Below are positions 39,801-53,136 of a stretch of DNA of 64,000 nt, piece by piece (within the stretch, counting starts at the first letter, position 1; every line of letters starts with the position of its first letter). Source of the stretch: an uncultured Pelagibacteraceae bacterium (GTDB taxonomy: Bacteria; Pseudomonadota; Alphaproteobacteria; Pelagibacterales; Pelagibacteraceae). Location of the stretch: contig CACKNR010000001.1 of NCBI GenBank assembly GCA_902601545.1, positions 1 to 64,000 of the forward strand, in the 5' to 3' direction. Under the pieces are notes generated by a model that saw only the letters and a list, made by a program, of their open reading frames with translations, ran no database searches and had not been told where the DNA came from. A program made the translations under genes and the position numbers.

Positions 39801-40912
39801 AGAGTATTTCAAAACAATTTAAAGAATTAAAACCAGGTACCACATTAAATAAAAATGATTTTGAAAATCTTGCTTTAAAAGATCTTTGGAAAATTTCTTT
39901 TTCAAGTGATAAAATTAAAAATGATCTTGAAAAACTTCAGAACCAATTTGATAATGCTTCAGAAGATATAAAATTGAGATTTGAGGATAAAGTTTCTAAA
40001 ATACAACAAGGCGATGATTTACTTCCTACTGTAATGAAAGTTGTAAAAGTTTTTGTAGCTGTCAAAAGAAGGTTGATGCCTGGAGACAAGATGGCAGGAA
40101 GACATGGTAACAAAGGAGTAGTAAGTAAAATTGTTCCAGTAGAGGATATGCCATACATGGAGAGTGGTAAACCAGTAGATATAGTATTAAATCCACTTGG
40201 TGTTCCAAGTCGTATGAATGTGGGACAAATCTTAGAAACTCATCTAGGATGGTCTTGTTCTGAATTAGGCGATCAAATAAGACAATATCTTAAAAATTTC
40301 GAGAGAGAAATTGATAAAGTTAAAGAAAAATTAAAAGAAATTTACGGACAAGCTTATTATGATGAAGTAGTTTCCAAATTAAATAACAAAGAACTTTCAG
40401 AACTAATTCAAAATTTATCTAACGGAGTACCAATTGCAACGCCAGTATTTGATGGTGCAAGCACAAAAGATATTACCGAAATGTTAAATTTAGCTAGTCT
40501 TCCAAATACAGGGCAAACTCATCTTTGGAATGGGCAGACCGGAGAAAGATTTGATAGACCTGTAACAGTCGGTATAATTTATATGTTGAAACTAAATCAT
40601 TTAGTTGAAGATAAAATACATGCCAGATCAACTGGTCCCTATAGTTTAGTAACTCAACAACCATTAGGTGGCAAAGCACAACTAGGAGGTCAAAGGTTTG
40701 GAGAAATGGAAGTATGGGCCTTGGAAGCTTATGGAGCTTCTTATACATTACAAGAAATTTTAACAGTTAAATCTGATGATGTGGCAGGAAGAACAAAAGT
40801 TTATGAGACAATAGTAAAAGGAAACAATAATTTTGAATCCGGGGTTCCCGAGTCATTTAATGTCCTAGTAAAAGAAATTAGAGCTCTTGGTTTAAATATA
40901 GAATTAAATTAA
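36821..40912 (+). CDS. rpoB: DNA-directed RNA polymerase subunit beta
   Basis: 1363 aa; [58 protein letters not shown]. Confidence 0.98.
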   Translation: MQLSFTQKKHIRKNFGQLVEGLSIPNLIEVQKNSYSEFLKSKSLSEQINELSKGIEKVFKSIFPIEDGNDKSTLEYISYKLEKPKFDVIECKQRSLSYSAALKANLRLVVYDIDTENNTKQILSAKEQEVFIGDLPLMTPSATFITNGVERVVVNQMHRSPGVFFDHDKGKTHASGKLLFNCRIIPGRGSWLDFEFDPKDILYFRIDRKKKLPITTILFALGFTKEKVIETFYSTNKYEYLSDKKSWSTEFIPENFKRPIKLSYDLIDASNGKKVLSKGDKLNIVISKKLQEKGLKNILISNEEIVGKYISKDIKNKSGEIIVGAGFDITEEQLEKIISQDEKSINIVNIDPINKGPYILETLKIDKNLSKIDALNDIYKVLRPGEAPSTEIAEEIFKNLYFKKERYDLSEVGRVKLNSKLNLNTSSKKTILDTTDIVSIIKFMLDLRDGKGDVDDIDHLGNRRVRSVGELVENQFRIGLLRMERTVKEKMSTFLEIESAMPQDLINAKPITTSLKDFFATSQLSQFMDQTNPLSEITHKRRVSALGPGGLTRERAGFEVRDVHPTHYGRICPIETPEGPNIGLINSLATYCRVNKFGYIESPYKKVINGKVTSEIKYLSAIEEEKFTIAQANSQLNKDGSFVEDLVACRKNLNFELSSRDNIEYIDVSPKQLVSVAAALIPFLENDDANRALMGSNMMRQAVPLLKPESPLVGTGIEADVALDSGVTIVAKRSGLVDKIDGKRIVVKAADVTDLSQSAVDIYNLSKFQRSNQNTCINQKPLVKVGDKIKKGDIIADGPATKLGELALGKNVTVAFMPWQGYNFEDSILISERCVTDDVFTSVHIEEYESMARDTKLGAEEITRDIPNVSEESLRNLDESGIVYVGAEVKPGDILVGKVTPKSETSSSPEEKLLRSIFGEKATDVRDSSLKLPSGSTGVVIDVRVFNRHGIEKDERSIAIERAEIESVQEDKKVEEEILNRNIKLRAIDLLNGQSISKQFKELKPGTTLNKNDFENLALKDLWKISFSSDKIKNDLEKLQNQFDNASEDIKLRFEDKVSKIQQGDDLLPTVMKVVKVFVAVKRRLMPGDKMAGRHGNKGVVSKIVPVEDMPYMESGKPVDIVLNPLGVPSRMNVGQILETHLGWSCSELGDQIRQYLKNFEREIDKVKEKLKEIYGQAYYDEVVSKLNNKELSELIQNLSNGVPIATPVFDGASTKDITEMLNLASLPNTGQTHLWNGQTGERFDRPVTVGIIYMLKLNHLVEDKIHARSTGPYSLVTQQPLGGKAQLGGQRFGEMEVWALEAYGASYTLQEILTVKSDDVAGRTKVYETIVKGNNNFESGVPESFNVLVKEIRALGLNIELN

Positions 40913-40913
40913 T

Positions 40914-43900
40914 ATGGAAAAAAATTTAAAAAATTTTGATAATCAAAATATTTCTCAAGAAAATAATTTCGATAGTATTAAAATAACTTTAGCAAGCCCT
41001 GAAAAAATAAAATCTTGGTCTTATGGTGAGATAAAAAAACCAGAAACTATTAACTATAGAACTTTTAGACCAGAGAAAGACGGTTTATTTTGCTCTAGAA
41101 TATTCGGTCCAGTAAAAGACTATGAGTGCTTATGCGGTAAGTATAAAAGAATGAAATTTAGAGGTATTATATGTGAGAAGTGCGGTGTTGAGGTTACTAA
41201 ATCTAATGTTAGACGAGAAAGAATGGGCCACATTGATCTTGCTTGTCCTGTCGCCCATATTTGGTTTTTAAAATCTTTACCAAGTAGAATTTCTCTTGCG
41301 ATAGATATGAAACTCAAAGAAGTCGAGAAAGTATTGTATTTTGAGAGCTTCATCGTTATTGAGCCAGGACTAACAACTCTCAAAAAAGGGCAATTAATTT
41401 CGGAAGAAGCGTTAATAAAAGCTCAGGAAGAATTTGGAGAAGATGCATTTACTGCAGGAATAGGAGCTGAAGCGGTTAGGGAAATTTTAGTTGGGCTTGA
41501 TTTAAAAAAAGAGCAGAAAAAACTAAGAGAGTCTCTAGATGAAATCAAATCAAAAGTTACTGAAGAAAGAACTATTAAAAGACTAAAACTAATTGAGTCA
41601 TTCATATCCTCAGGAAACAAACCAGAGTGGATGATATTAACGTCCGTTCCAGTTATCCCACCAGAGTTAAGACCTTTAGTTCCTTTAGACGGTGGAAGAT
41701 TTGCAACATCTGATCTTAATGATTTATATAGAAGGGTAATAAATAGAAATAATAGGTTAAAAAGATTATTAGATTTAAAAGCCCCAGATATTATTGTCAG
41801 AAACGAAAAGAGAATGCTTCAAGAGTCAGTCGATGCTCTTTTCGATAATGGCAGAAGAGGTAGAGTAATCACTGGAACTGGTAAACGACCTCTAAAATCT
41901 TTAGCCGAAATGCTAAAAGGAAAACAAGGAAGATTCAGACAAAATTTGTTAGGTAAAAGAGTTGATTACTCAGGTAGATCAGTAATTGTTGTTGGCCCAG
42001 AATTAAAATTACATCAATGTGGATTGCCAAAAAAAATGGCTTTAGAATTATTCAAGCCTTTTTTATATGCACGATTAGATAAGTTGGGCTTGGCAACAAC
42101 TATTAAACAAGCGAAAAGGTTAGTGGAAAAAGAGAAAAGCGAAGTTTGGGACTCTTTAGAACATATAATTAGGGAACATCCAGTTTTATTAAATAGAGCA
42201 CCTACTTTGCACAGACTTGGTGTACAAGCTTTTGAGGCAAAACTTATTGAAGGGAACGCTATCGAATTACACCCACTAGTTTGTGCAGCTTTTAACGCAG
42301 ATTTTGATGGTGATCAAATGGCTGTTCATATTCCTTTAAGTTTAGAAGCACAACTTGAAGCTAGAGTATTAATGATGTCAACAAATAATATTTTAAGTCC
42401 TTCAAATGGAAAACCAATCATTGTACCAAGTCAAGATATTGTTTTGGGTATTTATTATTTATCCCAATCTTCAGAGGAAGATAAGAAACCAAAAGGTATA
42501 TTTTCTTCTGTGGAAGAGATTGAGCAAGCTCTTGAAAATAGATCTATTAGCTTACATTCTAAAATAGTTTCGACTTTTAAAACAGTTGATAAAAATGGAA
42601 ATAGTATTAAAGAGAAGTACAGTAGTACTGCTGGAAGATTCCTATTAGCGAATGTTTTGCCAAAAAATTACAACATTAAATTCAGTTTAGTAAATAAATT
42701 ACTAACAAAAAAAAATGTTTCAGAAGTTATTGATACTATCTTTAGATATTGTGGCCAAAAAGAAACCGTAATTTTTTGTGATAAAATTAAGACACTAGGA
42801 TTTAAACACGCTTTTAAAGCTGGGATATCTTTTGGTAAAGATGATTTGATAATACCCAAAACAAAAGTAAATTTAATAAATAGTACAAAAAAACAGATTG
42901 AAGAGTATGAAAAACAATACTCAGATGGCTTAATTACTAGAGGAGAAAAGTATAACAAAGTAGTAGATATATGGTCTAAATGCACAGATACTGTTGCAAA
43001 TGAAATGATGAAAGAAATTTCATCAGCAGAAAAAATATACGAAGATGATAGGATCGAAACAAATTCTGTTTATATGATGGCTGACTCTGGAGCAAGAGGG
43101 TCACAAGCTCAAATGAAACAGTTAGCTGGAATGAGAGGGTTAATCGCAAAACCTTCAGGTGAGATTATCGAAACTCCAATTATTTCAAATTTTAAAGAGG
43201 GTTTATCAGTTTTAGAATATTTTAATTCTACACATGGAGCTAGAAAAGGTCTGGCAGATACTGCTTTAAAAACAGCCAATTCTGGATATTTAACTAGAAG
43301 ACTTTGTGACGTTGCGCAAGACGTACAAATAACAAAATCTGAGTGTGATCCAAAAAAACGATCCTCTGTGACTATTTCAGAAATTATTGAAGGTGGAAAC
43401 ATTCTTGTTAGTTTATCTGAAAGAGTTTTAGGAAGGGTAATAGCAGAAAATATTAAGAATCCGGTTACTGGTGAAATAATAATTAAAAAAGATAAACTTA
43501 TTGATGAGCTAGATTGTGAAAAAATTGATGCCGCTGGAGTAAAATCTGTAAAAGTTTACTCAGTAATCACTTGCGCTTCTACAAAAGGTGTATGCCAGAT
43601 TTGTTATGGAAGAGATCTTGCTAGAGGAAAATTGGTAAGCGTTGGTGAGGCTGTCGGCATGATAGCGGCTCAATCCATTGGTGAACCTGGTACACAATTA
43701 ACAATGAGAACTTTTCATGTTGGAGGAACTGCCCAAATTAAAGAGGAATCTCAAATAATCTCACAAACTAAAGGTAAACTAAATATTATTAATAAAAATT
43801 TAATTGAAGACTCTAAAAGAAATATAATTGTTATGGGAAGAAACACTCAATTAAGTATCGAAGATGATAACGGAAGACAGTTAGCAATTTATAAAGTGAA

Positions 43901-45098
43901 TTATGGGTCAAAATTATTTTTCAAAGACGGAGATATTATCGAAAAAGGAAAGAAGATTGCAGAGTGGGATCCTTATACTTTACCCGTGATAGCTGAGACT
44001 AGCGGTATCGTTAATTATATGGACTTGATGGAAGGTAGCTCTTTAACTGAAACTTTAGATGATGCAACAGGACTTTCTTCAAAGTCAGTGACAGATTGGA
44101 AATCACTATCCAAAAATTCTGAACTAAAACCAAGAATTACTTTAAGAAATGAAAAAGGAGAAATAATTAAAAAAGCTGATGGTAATGAAGCAAGATATTA
44201 TTTGGTTCCAGATACAATTCTGTCTGTAAAAGATGGTCAAAAAATATCCGCTGGAGATGTATTAGCTAGATTACCAAAAGAAACGTCTAAAACAAAAGAC
44301 ATTACAGGCGGATTGCCCCGTGTAGCTGAACTTTTTGAGGCTAGGAGACCAAAGGATAGTGCTATAATCGCTGAGAACGATGGTGTTATAGAATTTGGTA
44401 AAGAAGTAAGAGGAAAACAAAAAATATCTATCGTTTCTTCTAATGGCGAAACATCTAATTATTTAATACCGAAAGGAAAACATGTTAATTTTAACCAAGG
44501 GGAAAAAATAAAAAAAGGTGAATATCTCTTAGACGGAAGTCCAGCACCTCATGATATTTTAAGAATTTTGGGAGTTGAAAAATTAACAGAATACTTTGTA
44601 ACAGAAGTTCAAGAAGTTTATAGGTTACAAGGTGTTGTAATAAATGACAAACACATTGAAACAATTGTTAGACAAATGTTAAAGAGAGTAGAAGTTAAAG
44701 ATCCAGGTGACTCGGAACTGTTAACAGGTGAAGTAATAGATTTATTAGAAATTAACTCTATTAATGAAAATTTAAAAAAGGAAAATAAAAAAATAGCCTC
44801 ATTCGAAAGAGTTTTGTTAGGAATTACTAAAGCCTCTTTACAGACTAACTCCTTCATTTCCGCAGCATCTTTCCAAGAAACTACAAGAGTTTTAACAGAT
44901 GCCTCAATCAAAGGAAAAACTGATACCCTAGAGGGTTTAAAAGAGAATGTTATAGTTGGTAGATTAGTTCCAGCTGGTACAGGCTTAACTAAAATTGAAT
45001 GGGACAAACAGGCAAAAGAGCAAGACAAGATTAGATTGGATGAGCTAAAAAAACAAGAGCTAGAATCCGCTAATGAAGCCGCTGATAAGTCAATTTAA
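40914..45098 (+). CDS. rpoC: DNA-directed RNA polymerase subunit beta'
   Basis: 1394 aa; [43 protein letters not shown]. Confidence 0.98.
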   Translation: MEKNLKNFDNQNISQENNFDSIKITLASPEKIKSWSYGEIKKPETINYRTFRPEKDGLFCSRIFGPVKDYECLCGKYKRMKFRGIICEKCGVEVTKSNVRRERMGHIDLACPVAHIWFLKSLPSRISLAIDMKLKEVEKVLYFESFIVIEPGLTTLKKGQLISEEALIKAQEEFGEDAFTAGIGAEAVREILVGLDLKKEQKKLRESLDEIKSKVTEERTIKRLKLIESFISSGNKPEWMILTSVPVIPPELRPLVPLDGGRFATSDLNDLYRRVINRNNRLKRLLDLKAPDIIVRNEKRMLQESVDALFDNGRRGRVITGTGKRPLKSLAEMLKGKQGRFRQNLLGKRVDYSGRSVIVVGPELKLHQCGLPKKMALELFKPFLYARLDKLGLATTIKQAKRLVEKEKSEVWDSLEHIIREHPVLLNRAPTLHRLGVQAFEAKLIEGNAIELHPLVCAAFNADFDGDQMAVHIPLSLEAQLEARVLMMSTNNILSPSNGKPIIVPSQDIVLGIYYLSQSSEEDKKPKGIFSSVEEIEQALENRSISLHSKIVSTFKTVDKNGNSIKEKYSSTAGRFLLANVLPKNYNIKFSLVNKLLTKKNVSEVIDTIFRYCGQKETVIFCDKIKTLGFKHAFKAGISFGKDDLIIPKTKVNLINSTKKQIEEYEKQYSDGLITRGEKYNKVVDIWSKCTDTVANEMMKEISSAEKIYEDDRIETNSVYMMADSGARGSQAQMKQLAGMRGLIAKPSGEIIETPIISNFKEGLSVLEYFNSTHGARKGLADTALKTANSGYLTRRLCDVAQDVQITKSECDPKKRSSVTISEIIEGGNILVSLSERVLGRVIAENIKNPVTGEIIIKKDKLIDELDCEKIDAAGVKSVKVYSVITCASTKGVCQICYGRDLARGKLVSVGEAVGMIAAQSIGEPGTQLTMRTFHVGGTAQIKEESQIISQTKGKLNIINKNLIEDSKRNIIVMGRNTQLSIEDDNGRQLAIYKVNYGSKLFFKDGDIIEKGKKIAEWDPYTLPVIAETSGIVNYMDLMEGSSLTETLDDATGLSSKSVTDWKSLSKNSELKPRITLRNEKGEIIKKADGNEARYYLVPDTILSVKDGQKISAGDVLARLPKETSKTKDITGGLPRVAELFEARRPKDSAIIAENDGVIEFGKEVRGKQKISIVSSNGETSNYLIPKGKHVNFNQGEKIKKGEYLLDGSPAPHDILRILGVEKLTEYFVTEVQEVYRLQGVVINDKHIETIVRQMLKRVEVKDPGDSELLTGEVIDLLEINSINENLKKENKKIASFERVLLGITKASLQTNSFISAASFQETTRVLTDASIKGKTDTLEGLKENVIVGRLVPAGTGLTKIEWDKQAKEQDKIRLDELKKQELESANEAADKSI

Positions 45099-45260
45099 AC
45101 AGTTTCAAAAATTCATTAAATATTGACTTTTTTTAATTCAATGATAGTTTACGGCACATTTTGAATGTTAGAAGTAAGGTCATATTAACCTTAAACACTA
45201 ACTTTTTTAACTGACTTTTAATACCTAGTCGTCCTTACCTAAAATATTCAAAATAGTATT

Positions 45261-45632
45261 ATGCCAACAATAAACCAACTTATAAAAAAAAGTAGAGTAA
45301 AACCTATAGCTAGAAATAAAGTGCCAGCCTTAGAGAAACAGCCACTTAAAAGAGGTGTTTGTGTCAAAGTTTATACCACTACTCCTAAAAAACCGAATTC
45401 TGCCCTCAGAAAAGTTGCCCGAGTAAGATTATCTAACGGATTTGAAGTCACAGCATACATACCTGGCGAAGGTCATAACTTACAAGAACATTCGGTAGTA
45501 CTATTACGAGGTGGTCGAGTGAAAGATTTACCTGGTGTTCGATATCATATACTTAGAGGTAACTTGGACACGCAAGGCGTTGCTAATCGAAAACAAAGAA
45601 GATCACTTTACGGTGCTAAAAAACCAAAATAA
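45261..45632 (+). CDS. rpsL: 30S ribosomal protein S12
   Basis: [29 protein letters not shown]. Confidence 0.98.
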   Translation: MPTINQLIKKSRVKPIARNKVPALEKQPLKRGVCVKVYTTTPKKPNSALRKVARVRLSNGFEVTAYIPGEGHNLQEHSVVLLRGGRVKDLPGVRYHILRGNLDTQGVANRKQRRSLYGAKKPK

Positions 45633-45635
45633 TTT

Positions 45636-46106
45636 ATGTCTAGAAAAAGAAAAGCACCAATTAGAAAAGTTTATCCTGACCCTAAATTTCATTCTGAAGT
45701 AGTTTCTAAATTTATAAATTCAATCATGTACGATGGAAAAAGATCTACTGCTGAAAAAATATTATACGATGCTTTAGAGAAAATTAAATTTAAAAATAAA
45801 GAAGATCCTTTAAAAGTTTTTAACACTGCAATTGGAAACGTAAAACCAAATTTAGAATGTAGATCAAGAAGAGTTGGTGGAGCAACTTATCAAGTTCCAG
45901 TTGAAGTAAAGTCAAAAAGAGCTCAAGCGCTTGCATTAAGATGGATAATGGATGCTACTAGAAAAAGAAAAAATAAAACGATGGCTGAAAAATTATATGC
46001 AGAAATAATGGATGCATCACAAAATAAAGGTTCAGCAATTAAAAAGAGAGATGATACTCATAAAATGGCTGAAGCCAATAAGGCTTTCGCTCACTTTAGA
46101 TGGTAA
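45636..46106 (+). CDS. rpsG: 30S ribosomal protein S7
   Basis: [44 protein letters not shown]. Confidence 0.98.
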   Translation: MSRKRKAPIRKVYPDPKFHSEVVSKFINSIMYDGKRSTAEKILYDALEKIKFKNKEDPLKVFNTAIGNVKPNLECRSRRVGGATYQVPVEVKSKRAQALALRWIMDATRKRKNKTMAEKLYAEIMDASQNKGSAIKKRDDTHKMAEANKAFAHFRW

Positions 46107-46112
46107 TAAATT

Positions 46113-48185
46113 ATGACAAAGTATACGCTAGATAAATATAGAAATATCGGAATTATGGCACATATCGATGCCGGCAAAACAACTACTACTGAGAGAATCT
46201 TATATTACACAGGAAAAAGTCATAAGATTGGGGAGGTGCATGACGGCGCGGCTACCATGGATTGGATGGAACAAGAACAAGAAAGAGGAATAACTATTAC
46301 TTCGGCTGCAACCACATGTTTTTGGAGAGATCATAGAATAAATATTATTGATACTCCGGGTCACGTCGATTTTACTATTGAAGTTGAAAGATCATTAAAA
46401 GTTCTTGATGGTGCTGTTGCTGTATTTGATGGTGTTGCTGGTGTTGAACCCCAATCCGAAACAGTTTGGAGACAGGCAGACAAATATAAAGTTCCAAGAA
46501 TTTGTTTTGTAAATAAACTTGATAGAACAGGTGCAGATTTTTATCGATGCGTAGACATGATCAAAGAAAGACTTGGATGTAAACCTTTACCATTACAGCT
46601 ACCAATCGGGTCTGAGTCTGAGCTAAAAGGAGTTATTGATTTAGTAAAGATGAAAGGAATAGTTTGGAAAAATGAAGATTTAGGGGCAAAGTTCGAATAC
46701 GTTGAAATTCCAAAAGATTTAAAAGATAAAGCCGATAAGTATAGAAAAGAATTAGTTGAAACAGCAGTAGAGGAAGATGAGAAACTCATGGAAGCTTATC
46801 TGGATGGAAAGGAGCCTTCAGAATTAGATTTAATAAAATGCATAAGAAAAGGCACTTTATCTTTTAATTTTGTTCCAATTCTTACTGGATCAGCATTTAA
46901 AAATAAAGGAGTTCAGCCTTTGCTAGATGCCGTGATAGATTATTTACCAAGTCCAAGCGACTTAAAATCAATTGATGGTACAAAAGTCGGTTCTGAAGAT
47001 AAAGTTACGATGAAATTTGATGAAAAAGAAAAGTTTTCTGCCTTAGCATTCAAGGTTGCTAATGATCCTTTTGTTGGTTCATTAACTTTTATAAGAATAT
47101 ATTCTGGCACTTTGAATGCAGGTACATCAATTCTAAATTCATCCAAAGACAAAGATGAGAGAATAGGAAGAATGTTATTGATGCACGCTAACAGTAGGGA
47201 AGACATTAAATCTGCTACAGCAGGAGATATTGTTGCATTAGCTGGTTTGAAACATACTATAACAGGCCATACTTTATGTGATTCACAAAATCCAATATTA
47301 CTTGAACCAATGGAGTTTCCAGATCCGGTAATCGAAATTGCAGTTGAACCTAAAACAAAAGGGGATCAGGAAAAAATGGGTGAAGCATTAGCAAGATTAG
47401 CAAAAGAAGACCCTTCCTTTAGAGTTTCATCTGATGAAGAGTCAGGACAAACTATAATCAAAGGAATGGGCGAACTACATTTAGATATAATTGTTGACCG
47501 TATGAAAAGAGAATTTAAAGTTGAAGCAAATGTTGGAGCTCCTCAAGTAGCTTATAGAGAAACAATTCTTGGTAACTCTGAAGTAGAATATATTCATAAA
47601 AAACAAAGTGGTGGCGCTGGGCAGTTTGCTAAAGTAAGACTTAGTGTAGAACCATTGGAAGCAGGTAAAGGTAGAGAAATAGAGAACCTTATTAAAGGTG
47701 GAGCTATTCCTAAAGAATATATCCCAGGTGTTGAAAAAGGTGTAGAGAGTGTTGCTGATAACGGAATTTTAGCTGGTTTCCCGATTATAGACTATAAAGT
47801 AAAGATATTAGATGGACTTCACCACGATGTTGATTCAAGTGTATTAGCTTTTGAAATTGCAAGCAGAACTTGCTTCAGAGAAGCTTGTCAAAAAGCTACA
47901 TTAAAATTATTAGAACCAATGATGAAAGTTGAAGTTGTAACTCCGGAGGAGTTTATGGGGGACGTAATTGGTGATTTAAATAGTAGAAGGGGTCAAGTAG
48001 GGTCTACAGAACCAAGAGGAAACGCAACAGCTATTAATGCAGTTGTCCCGTTAGCTAATATGTTTGGTTATATTAATAATCTTAGGTCTTCAACACAAGG
48101 AAGAGCACAATATACTATGCAATTTAGTCATTACGATAAAGTTCCTCAAAACGTACAAGACGAGGTAACAAAAAAGCTTGCTTAA
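46113..48185 (+). CDS. fusA: Elongation factor G
   Basis: [41 protein letters not shown]. Confidence 0.98.
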   Translation: MTKYTLDKYRNIGIMAHIDAGKTTTTERILYYTGKSHKIGEVHDGAATMDWMEQEQERGITITSAATTCFWRDHRINIIDTPGHVDFTIEVERSLKVLDGAVAVFDGVAGVEPQSETVWRQADKYKVPRICFVNKLDRTGADFYRCVDMIKERLGCKPLPLQLPIGSESELKGVIDLVKMKGIVWKNEDLGAKFEYVEIPKDLKDKADKYRKELVETAVEEDEKLMEAYLDGKEPSELDLIKCIRKGTLSFNFVPILTGSAFKNKGVQPLLDAVIDYLPSPSDLKSIDGTKVGSEDKVTMKFDEKEKFSALAFKVANDPFVGSLTFIRIYSGTLNAGTSILNSSKDKDERIGRMLLMHANSREDIKSATAGDIVALAGLKHTITGHTLCDSQNPILLEPMEFPDPVIEIAVEPKTKGDQEKMGEALARLAKEDPSFRVSSDEESGQTIIKGMGELHLDIIVDRMKREFKVEANVGAPQVAYRETILGNSEVEYIHKKQSGGAGQFAKVRLSVEPLEAGKGREIENLIKGGAIPKEYIPGVEKGVESVADNGILAGFPIIDYKVKILDGLHHDVDSSVLAFEIASRTCFREACQKATLKLLEPMMKVEVVTPEEFMGDVIGDLNSRRGQVGSTEPRGNATAINAVVPLANMFGYINNLRSSTQGRAQYTMQFSHYDKVPQNVQDEVTKKLA

Positions 48186-48188
48186 TTT

Positions 48189-48497
48189 ATGGAAAATCAA
48201 AATATAAGAATACATTTAAAGGCGTATGATAATAAAATCTTAGATTTATCGACTGAGGAAATTGTTAATACAGCTAAAAGAACTGGAGCTCAAGTCAAAG
48301 GTCCAATTCCACTTCCTACTAGAATTGAGAGGTACACAGTTCTTAGATCACCTCACATCGATAAAAAAAGTAGAGAGCAATTTGAGTCTAGAACCCATAA
48401 AAGACTAATAGATATTATAGAACCAACTCCACAAACTGTTGAAGCATTAATGAAACTTGATTTAGCTTCAGGAGTAGATATTGAAATAAAGATATAA
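48189..48497 (+). CDS. rpsJ: 30S ribosomal protein S10
   Basis: [39 protein letters not shown]. Confidence 0.98.
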   Translation: MENQNIRIHLKAYDNKILDLSTEEIVNTAKRTGAQVKGPIPLPTRIERYTVLRSPHIDKKSREQFESRTHKRLIDIIEPTPQTVEALMKLDLASGVDIEIKI

Positions 48498-48501
48498 TTT
48501 T

Positions 48502-49206
48502 ATGAGCATAGGATTGATAGGAAAAAAAATTGGTATGACAAGAGAATTCATGGAAACAGGACAGTCTGTTCCAGTAACGGTAATTAAAGTCGAAAAAGGA
48601 AGAGTACTTGATGTCATTTCGAAAGAAAAAAGAGGATATAATGCAGTAAAAGTAGGTTTTTTTAAACTTAAAAATTCGAAGTTAACCAAACAAATGAAGG
48701 GTTACTTTTCAAAAAAAAACACAGAACCAAAAAGAATTTTGAAAGAATTTAGAGTTGAAAATAATGATCAATATAAAGAGGGTAATGAATTTGGTTTAGA
48801 GATTTTTAAAGATAAAAGATTTTTAGATGTCAGATCTAAAACTATTGGAAAAGGATTTGCTGGAGTAATGAAAAGATGGAATTTTGGTGGGCTAAGAGCG
48901 TCTCATGGTGTTTCAGTATCACATCGGTCTCATGGATCAACTGGACAAAGGCAGGATCCTGGAAAAGTCTTTAAGGGAAAAAAAATGGCTGGTCATATGG
49001 GTGATAAATTAAGAACAATTTTAAATTTAGAAATTATAAAATCTGATTTAGAAAATGATCTTATTTATTTAAAAGGATCTATCCCAGGATCAAAAAATTC
49101 CACAGTTTTGTTAAGGGGGTCAGTCAAAAACATTAGCAGAAAAACTATTAAAGAAAAACATGAGGCAAAAGTAAAAGCAGCAGCTGCCAAGAAAGGTAAA
49201 AAATAG
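48502..49206 (+). CDS. rplC: 50S ribosomal protein L3
   Basis: GLIGKKIGMTREF; HGVSVSHRSHGSTGQRQDPGKVFKGKKMAGHMG. Confidence 0.97.
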   Translation: MSIGLIGKKIGMTREFMETGQSVPVTVIKVEKGRVLDVISKEKRGYNAVKVGFFKLKNSKLTKQMKGYFSKKNTEPKRILKEFRVENNDQYKEGNEFGLEIFKDKRFLDVRSKTIGKGFAGVMKRWNFGGLRASHGVSVSHRSHGSTGQRQDPGKVFKGKKMAGHMGDKLRTILNLEIIKSDLENDLIYLKGSIPGSKNSTVLLRGSVKNISRKTIKEKHEAKVKAAAAKKGKK

Positions 49207-49842
49207 ATGAAATTGCCACTTTTAAAAATAGATGGATCAAAAGGTGAAACTATTGAGATTTCAGATAAAATAGTAAATCTCAAAGTAAATTATAAGCTTA
49301 TTAAATTTGTTATAGATTGGCAGCTAAATTTAGCAAAGCCGAGATTAGCAAAAACAAAACAAAGAAATCAAATTAGAGGCTCAACAAAAAAAATTATTGC
49401 TCAAAAAGGAAGTGGTGGTGCGAGACATGCAAGTAAAAAAGCACCTCTGTTTGTTGGCGGGGGAATAGCTCACGGCCCTAAAGGAGCAGTTTATAAAATA
49501 AAGAAAATTAATAAAAAGGTAAAAAAACTAGCTTTGGCACAAACATTATCGAAAAAAAATCTGGAAAAAAATTTGTTTATTTTATCAGATGTAAAAAAAG
49601 AGATTAAAAAAACAAAAGACTTTAATTCCTTTTTAGAAAAAAACAATCTTACAAATGTTTTAATAATCTCTGATAATGACTCATTAAATAATATCAATAA
49701 ATCTGCTAGGAATATAAAAAATGTTAAACTTATTAAAGATGAAGGAACGAATGTGTATGATTTATTTAAATATAAAAATATAATTATAACATCAACATCT
49801 GCAAAAAAAATTCAAAATAGGATCCTAAATGAAAAAAATTAA
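49207..49842 (+). CDS. rplD: 50S ribosomal protein L4
   Basis: AKTKQRNQIRGSTKKIIAQKGSGGARHASKKAPLFVGGGIAHGPK. Confidence 0.97.
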   Translation: MKLPLLKIDGSKGETIEISDKIVNLKVNYKLIKFVIDWQLNLAKPRLAKTKQRNQIRGSTKKIIAQKGSGGARHASKKAPLFVGGGIAHGPKGAVYKIKKINKKVKKLALAQTLSKKNLEKNLFILSDVKKEIKKTKDFNSFLEKNNLTNVLIISDNDSLNNINKSARNIKNVKLIKDEGTNVYDLFKYKNIIITSTSAKKIQNRILNEKN

Positions 49843-50122
49843 TTACATTGACTCAATTATAAATCCAATAATTACTGAAAAAGCTACTACGTTGTCAGAG
49901 CAGAATAAGACAGTTTTTAAAGTACATGAAAAAGCAAACAAAAAAATAATAAAAAAAAATATCGAAAAATTATTTAAAGTTAATGTAATTAAAGTAAATA
50001 TTATTAATCAAAAAACTAAACTAAAAATGAAACAAGGAAGAAAATCTTATAAAACCGGATATAAAAAAGCTATTATAACTTTAAAAAAAGGACAAAGTAT
50101 TGATTTAACTTCTGGAATTTAA
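49829..50122 (+). CDS. rplW: 50S ribosomal protein L23
   Basis: IINPIITEKATTLSEQNKTVFKVHEKANK; operon position. Confidence 0.96.
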   Translation: MKKINYIDSIINPIITEKATTLSEQNKTVFKVHEKANKKIIKKNIEKLFKVNVIKVNIINQKTKLKMKQGRKSYKTGYKKAIITLKKGQSIDLTSGI

Positions 50123-50125
50123 TTT

Positions 50126-50959
50126 ATGGCATTAAAGACTTTTAAACCTTACACAAAATCAACTAGAGGCACAGTTGTAATAGATAAAAGCACGCTATGG
50201 AAGGGTGCTCCTTATAAACCTTTAACAAAAGGACAGAATTTTACTGGGGGAAGGAATAATTTTGGGAGAATTACATCTAGGCACATCGGTGGTGGGTCAA
50301 AACATAAGTATAGAATAATAGATTTTTTTAGAAAAAAGAAAAATATGCCAGCGACCGTAGAAAGAATAGAATATGATCCTAACAGAACGGCATATATAGC
50401 TTTAATTTCTTACAAGGATAAAGAAAAATCTTACATCATTTGTCCCCAAGGTCTTAAAAAGGGAGATGTGGTGGAGTCTGGTAAGAATGTTGAAATTAAA
50501 ACAGGAAATTCTTTGGAATTAAAAGATATTCCTCCAGGTACCTCTTTACATAATGTTGAACTTATTCCGGGTAACGGAGCAAAGTTAGCCAGGTCTGCAG
50601 GTTCGTCTGTTACATTATCAGGTTATGATGGTGATTACGCTATTTTAAAACTCTCATCAGGTGAAACTAGAAAAGTTAGCAGTGCTTGCTACGCTACTAT
50701 CGGTATAGTCTCAAATCCTGATCAAAAAAATATTAAAATTGGTAAAGCAGGAAGAAATAGATGGAGAGGAAAACGACCTCAAACGAGAGGTGTTGCAATG
50801 AATCCAGTGGACCATCCTCATGGTGGAGGTGAGGGAAAAACATCTGGTGGAAGAAGTCCAGTTTCACCTTGGGGCCAATCTGCTAAAGGTCTAAAAACAA
50901 GGCGTCCTAAAAGAAGTGATAAATTGATTATAACAAGAAGAAAGAAAAGGAATAAGTAA
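50126..50959 (+). CDS. rplB: 50S ribosomal protein L2
   Basis: [46 protein letters not shown]. Confidence 0.98.
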   Translation: MALKTFKPYTKSTRGTVVIDKSTLWKGAPYKPLTKGQNFTGGRNNFGRITSRHIGGGSKHKYRIIDFFRKKKNMPATVERIEYDPNRTAYIALISYKDKEKSYIICPQGLKKGDVVESGKNVEIKTGNSLELKDIPPGTSLHNVELIPGNGAKLARSAGSSVTLSGYDGDYAILKLSSGETRKVSSACYATIGIVSNPDQKNIKIGKAGRNRWRGKRPQTRGVAMNPVDHPHGGGEGKTSGGRSPVSPWGQSAKGLKTRRPKRSDKLIITRRKKRNK

Positions 50960-51276
50960 TGACGAGATCTATTTGGAAAGGACCCTTTGTTCACCCTAGT
51001 TTGCTAAAAAAAATAGATAAACTTAAGGATAAACCAAATAAAAAACCAATTAAGACATGGTCGAGAAACTCTACAATTATTCCAGACTTTGTTGGTCATA
51101 GCTTTATGATACATAATGGAAAATCATTCATACCTATTACAATTTCAGAGGAGATGGTAGGTCATAAATTGGGAGAGTTTGCTCCTACTAGAACATTTAA
51201 AGGTCATACTCCAGCTGATAAAAAAGCTGCAGCTGCAACAGCTGATACAAAACCAGCTGCGGGAGATAAAAAATAA
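50959..51276 (+). CDS. rpsS: 30S ribosomal protein S19 (with extended Ala/Lys-rich C-terminus)
   Basis: [32 protein letters not shown]; longer tail than typical. Confidence 0.97.
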   Translation: MTRSIWKGPFVHPSLLKKIDKLKDKPNKKPIKTWSRNSTIIPDFVGHSFMIHNGKSFIPITISEEMVGHKLGEFAPTRTFKGHTPADKKAAAATADTKPAAGDKK

Positions 51277-51653
51277 TGGAAAAGAATAATTTACAAGTTA
51301 AAGCGATAAATAAGAATGTTAGAACAAGCCCTAGGAAACTTTCCTTAGTGTGTAATTATATTAAAGGAAAAAAAGCAGACATCGCTCTAAGAGATTTGGA
51401 ATTTACTAGAAAAAAAGTAGCCAAAGATGTTAGTAAAACTGTAAAATCAGCAATTGCTAACGCTGAAAACAATTATCAATTTGATATAGATAATTTATTT
51501 GTAAAAGAGGCATATGTAGGTAAATCCTTAGTGATGAAAAGGTTTAGACCTCGAGCAAAAGGACGAGCAAGTCCAATTAAAAAACCATTTAGCAGAGTAA
51601 CGATTATACTTGAAGAAAAAAAAGTTAAAAAAGAATTAAAGGTAAAAAAATAA
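51276..51653 (+). CDS. rplV: 50S ribosomal protein L22
   Basis: [47 protein letters not shown]. Confidence 0.97.
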   Translation: MEKNNLQVKAINKNVRTSPRKLSLVCNYIKGKKADIALRDLEFTRKKVAKDVSKTVKSAIANAENNYQFDIDNLFVKEAYVGKSLVMKRFRPRAKGRASPIKKPFSRVTIILEEKKVKKELKVKK

Positions 51654-52339
51654 TGGGACAAAAAATTAATCCAATTGGTTTAAGACTAGGTATAAATAGA
51701 GGTTGGGATTCAACATGGTTTGCCAAAAAAAAAGATTTTGGTAAATACTTAATTGAGGACTTTAAAATAAGAAATTATATAAAAAAAAATATTACTAATT
51801 CTGGTGTTTCAGAAATAATTATAGAGAGATCTTCAAAAAAATGCACAGTTTCAATTCATACATCCAGGCCAGGTTTCGTTATCGGAAAAAAAGGAGCAGA
51901 TATTGAAAAAATAAAGAAAAATATAATGAAAATTACTGATAGTGAGGTTAATGTTAATATCAAAGAAATAAAAAAACCTGAGTTAAACTCGAGTCTAGTA
52001 GCAGAAAATATCGCACAGCAATTAGTTAAAAGAGTTGCATACAGAAGAGCGATGAAGAGAGCAATGCAATCAGCAATGAGATTAAATGCAAAAGGTATTA
52101 AAGTAATGCTAAGTGGAAGACTTGCAGGGAATGAGATCGCCAGAACAGAATGGTTAAGAGAGGGTAGTATACCATCTCACACATTAAGAGCAGATATTGA
52201 TTATGGGTTTGCCGAAGCTTTAACAACTTATGGAATAATAGGTGTCAAAGTATGGATTTATAAAGGCGAGCTTATGGCTAAAGATGTTGAAAAAGAGAAA
52301 AAAGAAAGGGTGAAAAATGCTTCAACCGGTCAGAACTAA
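51653..52339 (+). CDS. rpsC: 30S ribosomal protein S3
   Basis: [26 protein letters not shown] domain. Confidence 0.98.
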   Translation: MGQKINPIGLRLGINRGWDSTWFAKKKDFGKYLIEDFKIRNYIKKNITNSGVSEIIIERSSKKCTVSIHTSRPGFVIGKKGADIEKIKKNIMKITDSEVNVNIKEIKKPELNSSLVAENIAQQLVKRVAYRRAMKRAMQSAMRLNAKGIKVMLSGRLAGNEIARTEWLREGSIPSHTLRADIDYGFAEALTTYGIIGVKVWIYKGELMAKDVEKEKKERVKNASTGQN

Positions 52340-52721
52340 ATTTAGAAAAGCTTTTAAAGGTAGAATACACGGCTCAGCAACCAGAGCAGTAAAACTTAAT
52401 TATGGTCAATTTGGATTAAAGGCTTTAGAACCTGAAAGAATTATCGGAAAACAAATAGAAGCTGCCCGTGTTGCTCTAACAAGATATATGAAAAGAACTG
52501 GTAAAGTTTGGACAAGAATTTTTCCGAATATTCCAGTTTCAAAAAAACCTACTGAAGTTAGGATGGGAAAAGGAAAAGGCTCTCCAGAGTATTATGCTTG
52601 TAGGGTAAAGCCAGGAAGAATAATATTTGAAATAGATGGTGTGAGCGAAGAAGTAGCGAGGGAGGCACTTTATAAAGCCTCAGCAAAATTACCTATTAAA
52701 ACTAAATTTATAAAGAGATAA
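52317..52721 (+). CDS. rplP: 50S ribosomal protein L16
   Basis: [19 protein letters not shown]; overlaps rpsC by 23 nt. Confidence 0.97.
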   Translation: MLQPVRTKFRKAFKGRIHGSATRAVKLNYGQFGLKALEPERIIGKQIEAARVALTRYMKRTGKVWTRIFPNIPVSKKPTEVRMGKGKGSPEYYACRVKPGRIIFEIDGVSEEVAREALYKASAKLPIKTKFIKR

Positions 52722-52723
52722 TT

Positions 52724-52912
52724 ATGGCTAATAAAAAAGAAGATAAAAAATTAACTAATGATCAAGCTGAAAAAAAAATAATGAGTTTAAAAAAAGATTT
52801 ATTTAATATTAGATTTAAAAAAATTAATAACCAAATCACAAATCCAGCTCAATACAATCAGATTAAAAAAAGTATTGCAAGACTATACACAACTATTAAA
52901 GGCAACAAATGA
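52724..52912 (+). CDS. rpmC: 50S ribosomal protein L29
   Basis: [11 protein letters not shown] and [12 protein letters not shown]; operon position. Confidence 0.93.
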   Translation: MANKKEDKKLTNDQAEKKIMSLKKDLFNIRFKKINNQITNPAQYNQIKKSIARLYTTIKGNK

Positions 52913-53136
52913 CTAAAAAAATACTAAAAGGAACCGTTACAAGTGCAAAAAATGATAAAACAATTGTGGTAGAAGTTGTAAGAAAATTTAAGCACCCTTT
53001 TTATGAAAAGGTAATAAGAAGATCAAAAAAATACCATGCACATGATGAAAAAAATAAGTTTAAATTAGGTGAAAAGGTTTCAATTGCCGAATGCAAACCC
53101 TATTCGAAGAAAAAAACGTGGCAGGTTATAGAATAA
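52909..53136 (+). CDS. rpsQ: 30S ribosomal protein S17
   Basis: [42 protein letters not shown]. Confidence 0.97.
   Translation: MTKKILKGTVTSAKNDKTIVVEVVRKFKHPFYEKVIRRSKKYHAHDEKNKFKLGEKVSIAECKPYSKKKTWQVIE

Noticed and set aside
35314-44985. Many antisense ORFs opposite rplA, rplJ, rpoB and rpoC
   Set aside because: All lie fully inside well-supported essential genes and show no recognisable families; spurious open frames.
45175-45180. TAAGGT hexamer recurring in several leaders (near 13569, 32396, 45175)
   Set aside because: Too short to distinguish from chance in this composition without a genome-wide count.
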